From Trichomonas tenax (Eukaryota; Parabasalia; Trichomonadida; Trichomonadidae), in contig JALKBU010001197.1 of the NCBI GenBank assembly GCA_023091735.1, positions 1-14,879 on the forward strand: a stretch of DNA of 14,879 nucleotides, given 5' to 3'. A model generated the notes under the pieces. The model worked only from the letters and a program-made list of their open reading frames with translations. It was not told the origin of the DNA and ran no database searches. Each line of letters opens with the position of its first letter. The first letter of the stretch is position 1. Both the position numbers and the translations under genes were made by a program. This document shows positions 13,429-14,879 of this stretch, in pieces.

Positions 13429-14493
13429 TTATGAGATATAACATTGATCTTGATTAGATTCCATATCATCAAGATTCTGAACGTTTTGATCAGTTGATGC
13501 CTTGACTATATATTCGTGAACCGGTCCATTTAGAGGGTCGCCAAATGCTTTCAGAGATTGTGCAACTTTCTGTCTATGAGCGTGAAGATATGGCGCCCAA
13601 TCGAAAGGATCATTCAGTTTGATTTGGTTGCGTTTGCAAATATCGGCCATTGCTCTATAGCAGAGACCGTAGTTTGGCATATCCATGAATTCAAGTGATA
13701 ATATATGTTTCCAGACCTTCAAAAGCTCCGGAGCAATATCTTTCAGTCCTTCAGTAGGATCAAACATCTCTTTTATCTCTTGTGCAGTGGTATTATCAGG
13801 ACTCTTCTTCCAAGGAAGTTCACCTGTAAGGAATTCATAACAAGAATAGAACCAACTGATGATATCATCTCTCCTTGATAAATCTTCTCCATAGTGAGCG
13901 TGGAGACTTGCATATGCGCGTGTTCCACGGAATCCCGAAGGAGGCCTTTGGAGAAGATGCATTCCTGTCTCTGGATTGACGTATTGGCGAGCTAAACCAA
14001 AATCAATTAGACAGAGTGGATGATCAGTACCTTCGCGAGTAAGAATGTTTCCAGGTTTTACATCTCTGTGTACATATCCGTACATGTGTAGAGCCTCCAA
14101 ACAACGTAACATATGATATGATGCTCGAATTCCTGTAGAAAATGAGAGTTTGTGTCCTGGAACTGATTTAATTAGATGTGAAATTGATGGACCAAGAAGT
14201 TCCATAGAAATAAATGAACATTCTGGCCCGGTCCCTATCATTCCAACTCTTGGGAAATGAGGGGACTCTTGAACTTTGTCCAGTACTTGATATTCGTATG
14301 GTAGAACCTTTTTATTGACCAATGCTGATTCTGTCTTTAACGCCCACAAAATTCCAGTATTTTGATCGATAGCGCAATAAATTTCACCAAAAGCGCCTTG
14401 ACCAATCTTAGGCCCGATAATATACCCGCATATTAGTGAGCCTTCTTCTAATGTGACAGGTCCCTGGGGTTCAGGTTCGAGAACCCCCTTCAT
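13429..14493 (-). CDS. Casein kinase 1 / TTBK-like protein kinase
   Basis: The 354-residue product is a Ser/Thr protein kinase of the CK1 group. The key elements are present: glycine loop IGQGAFGEIY (30-39), ATP-binding Lys53 in ALK, helix C Glu67, catalytic loop HRDVKPGN (142-149; Asp144, Lys146, Asn149), DFG at 164-166, and the CK1-specific activation segment GTRAYASLHAH followed by LSRRDD (205-210) in place of the usual APE. The GELPW that follows is closer to tau-tubulin kinases and other divergent CK1s than to classical CK1 alpha or delta. The kinase domain ends near 300. A short tail of about 50 residues carries no clear lipidation or localisation signal. The enzyme looks active. Trichomonads have large CK1 expansions, so the substrate cannot be inferred. 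The start is supported by a TCATTT initiator-like motif ending three bases before the ATG. Confidence 0.93.
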   Translation of the reverse strand: MKGVLEPEPQGPVTLEEGSLICGYIIGPKIGQGAFGEIYCAIDQNTGILWALKTESALVNKKVLPYEYQVLDKVQESPHFPRVGMIGTGPECSFISMELLGPSISHLIKSVPGHKLSFSTGIRASYHMLRCLEALHMYGYVHRDVKPGNILTREGTDHPLCLIDFGLARQYVNPETGMHLLQRPPSGFRGTRAYASLHAHYGEDLSRRDDIISWFYSCYEFLTGELPWKKSPDNTTAQEIKEMFDPTEGLKDIAPELLKVWKHILSLEFMDMPNYGLCYRAMADICKRNQIKLNDPFDWAPYLHAHRQKVAQSLKAFGDPLNGPVHEYIVKASTDQNVQNLDDMESNQDQCYIS

Positions 14494-14495
14494 TC

Positions 14496-14501
14496 AAATG
14501 A
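14496..14501 (-). promoter_or_regulatory. Initiator (Inr)-like TCATTT for the CK1 gene
   Basis: TCATTT on the minus strand directly precedes GA and the ATG at 14493. With transcription starting at the A (14499), the 5' UTR would be only 6 nt. The same hexamer sits 11 nt before the LRR gene's ATG, which supports both as core promoter elements. Confidence 0.55.
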
Positions 14502-14561
14502 ATAATTGGGGATACAACCATTTCAATTTTTAATAGACAGGGATTTACTCATTTTCAATTC

Positions 14562-14722
14562 TGATAAGTAGTATTTGCTTGGGGGTCTTATGCCAATGTT
14601 TGTAACTATATATAGTGGGGACAATAACCAATATATATAGTGGGGAAAAACTAATTTTGATAGTAGTATATGTAAGGGGCTTTTATGACTTTTTTGTAAC
14701 TATATAGAGTGGGGAAAATAAC
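14562..14722. repeat. Duplicated unit of about 94 bp upstream of the kinase gene
   Basis: The segment 14562-14628 (TGATAAGTAGTATTTGC through TGTAACTATATATAGTGGGG) recurs at 14658-14722 with small changes. GTGGGG occurs at 14615 and 14709, 94 bp apart. A third, shorter copy of the core, ATATATATAGTGGGGA, lies between them (14631-14645). The repeats are 70-230 bp upstream of the CK1 start, so they could be upstream regulatory repeats or just a decaying satellite. Confidence 0.7.
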
Positions 14723-14747
14723 TGAGTTAATTTTTTTTATTATTTAA

Positions 14748-14879
14748 TTTTTATTAAAGCATGATTTGCTTTATCTTCATTCTATAAAAAATAATTCTAT
14801 TGAACCGTTTGAGTATCAGATAGGTTATAATTATTCCGACAACTCTTTTGACTTCATTATTTCTAGTAATAACAATATT
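14748..14879 (+). pseudogene. Open frame running off the window, unknown
   Basis: After a TAA at 14745 the plus frame 3 stays open to the window edge (44 codons) without an ATG. From about 14796 the peptide looks coding (SIEPFEYQIGYNYSDNSFDF, then IISSNNN). It may be the start of a gene or gene relic that lost its ATG, or whose 5' end lies elsewhere. The family is not recognised, and a chance frame is possible. Confidence 0.25.

Noticed and set aside
1..14879. CRISPR array or bacterial operon structure.
   Set aside because: No regularly spaced direct repeats with unique spacers were seen, and the genes are eukaryotic in type with monocistronic spacing.

Overview
The window reads as nuclear DNA of a parabasalid protist, most likely a Tritrichomonas (T. 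foetus-like) species. The reasons are intron-free eukaryotic genes in AT-rich DNA, a CARMIL-type leucine-rich-repeat protein and a divergent casein kinase 1 of the kinds these genomes carry in large families, a bacterial-type YeeE/YedE sulfur transporter, and TCATTT initiator-like motifs 6-11 nt before two start codons (the trichomonad Inr pattern). The genus is an inference from gene style, not from a marker gene.

Four intact genes are well supported. Three are on the minus strand: a 953-residue LRR protein with a PH-like head and a Pro/Tyr/Gln-rich tail (4795-7656), translation initiation factor eIF2B beta (7747-8769) about 90 bp upstream of it in the same direction, and a CK1-family kinase (13429-14493). 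The plus-strand gene at 9472-10692 encodes the sulfur transporter and is divergent from eIF2B beta across an AT-rich 0.7 kb spacer. A small 80-residue ORF at 298-540 (minus) may be a fifth gene. The four main genes do not form a pathway; this looks like ordinary dispersed trichomonad gene order.

The left 4.5 kb (about 600-4542) is a mobile-element graveyard. It holds, on the plus strand, a run of protein-coding relics broken by stops and frameshifts: an integrase C-terminus-like piece, an unrecognised broken ORF, further open fragments, and a hAT-transposase-like relic in several pieces. These are interleaved with inverted repeats of foldback/MITE type (635-687, 1953-2055, 2603-2699, 2796-2927), a 43-bp direct repeat pair, and a recurring GTGTCTARACAC motif that becomes a perfect palindrome at 3300-3313.

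A second gene-poor stretch (10693-13428) contains two related, decayed coding segments about 315 bp apart (11226-11768), a TA microsatellite, and a GC-rich island (12843-13075) that follows a GGTGTCTAAA motif and contains a duplicated 13-mer. Upstream of the kinase gene lies a duplicated unit of about 94 bp (14562-14722). An open frame runs off the right edge.
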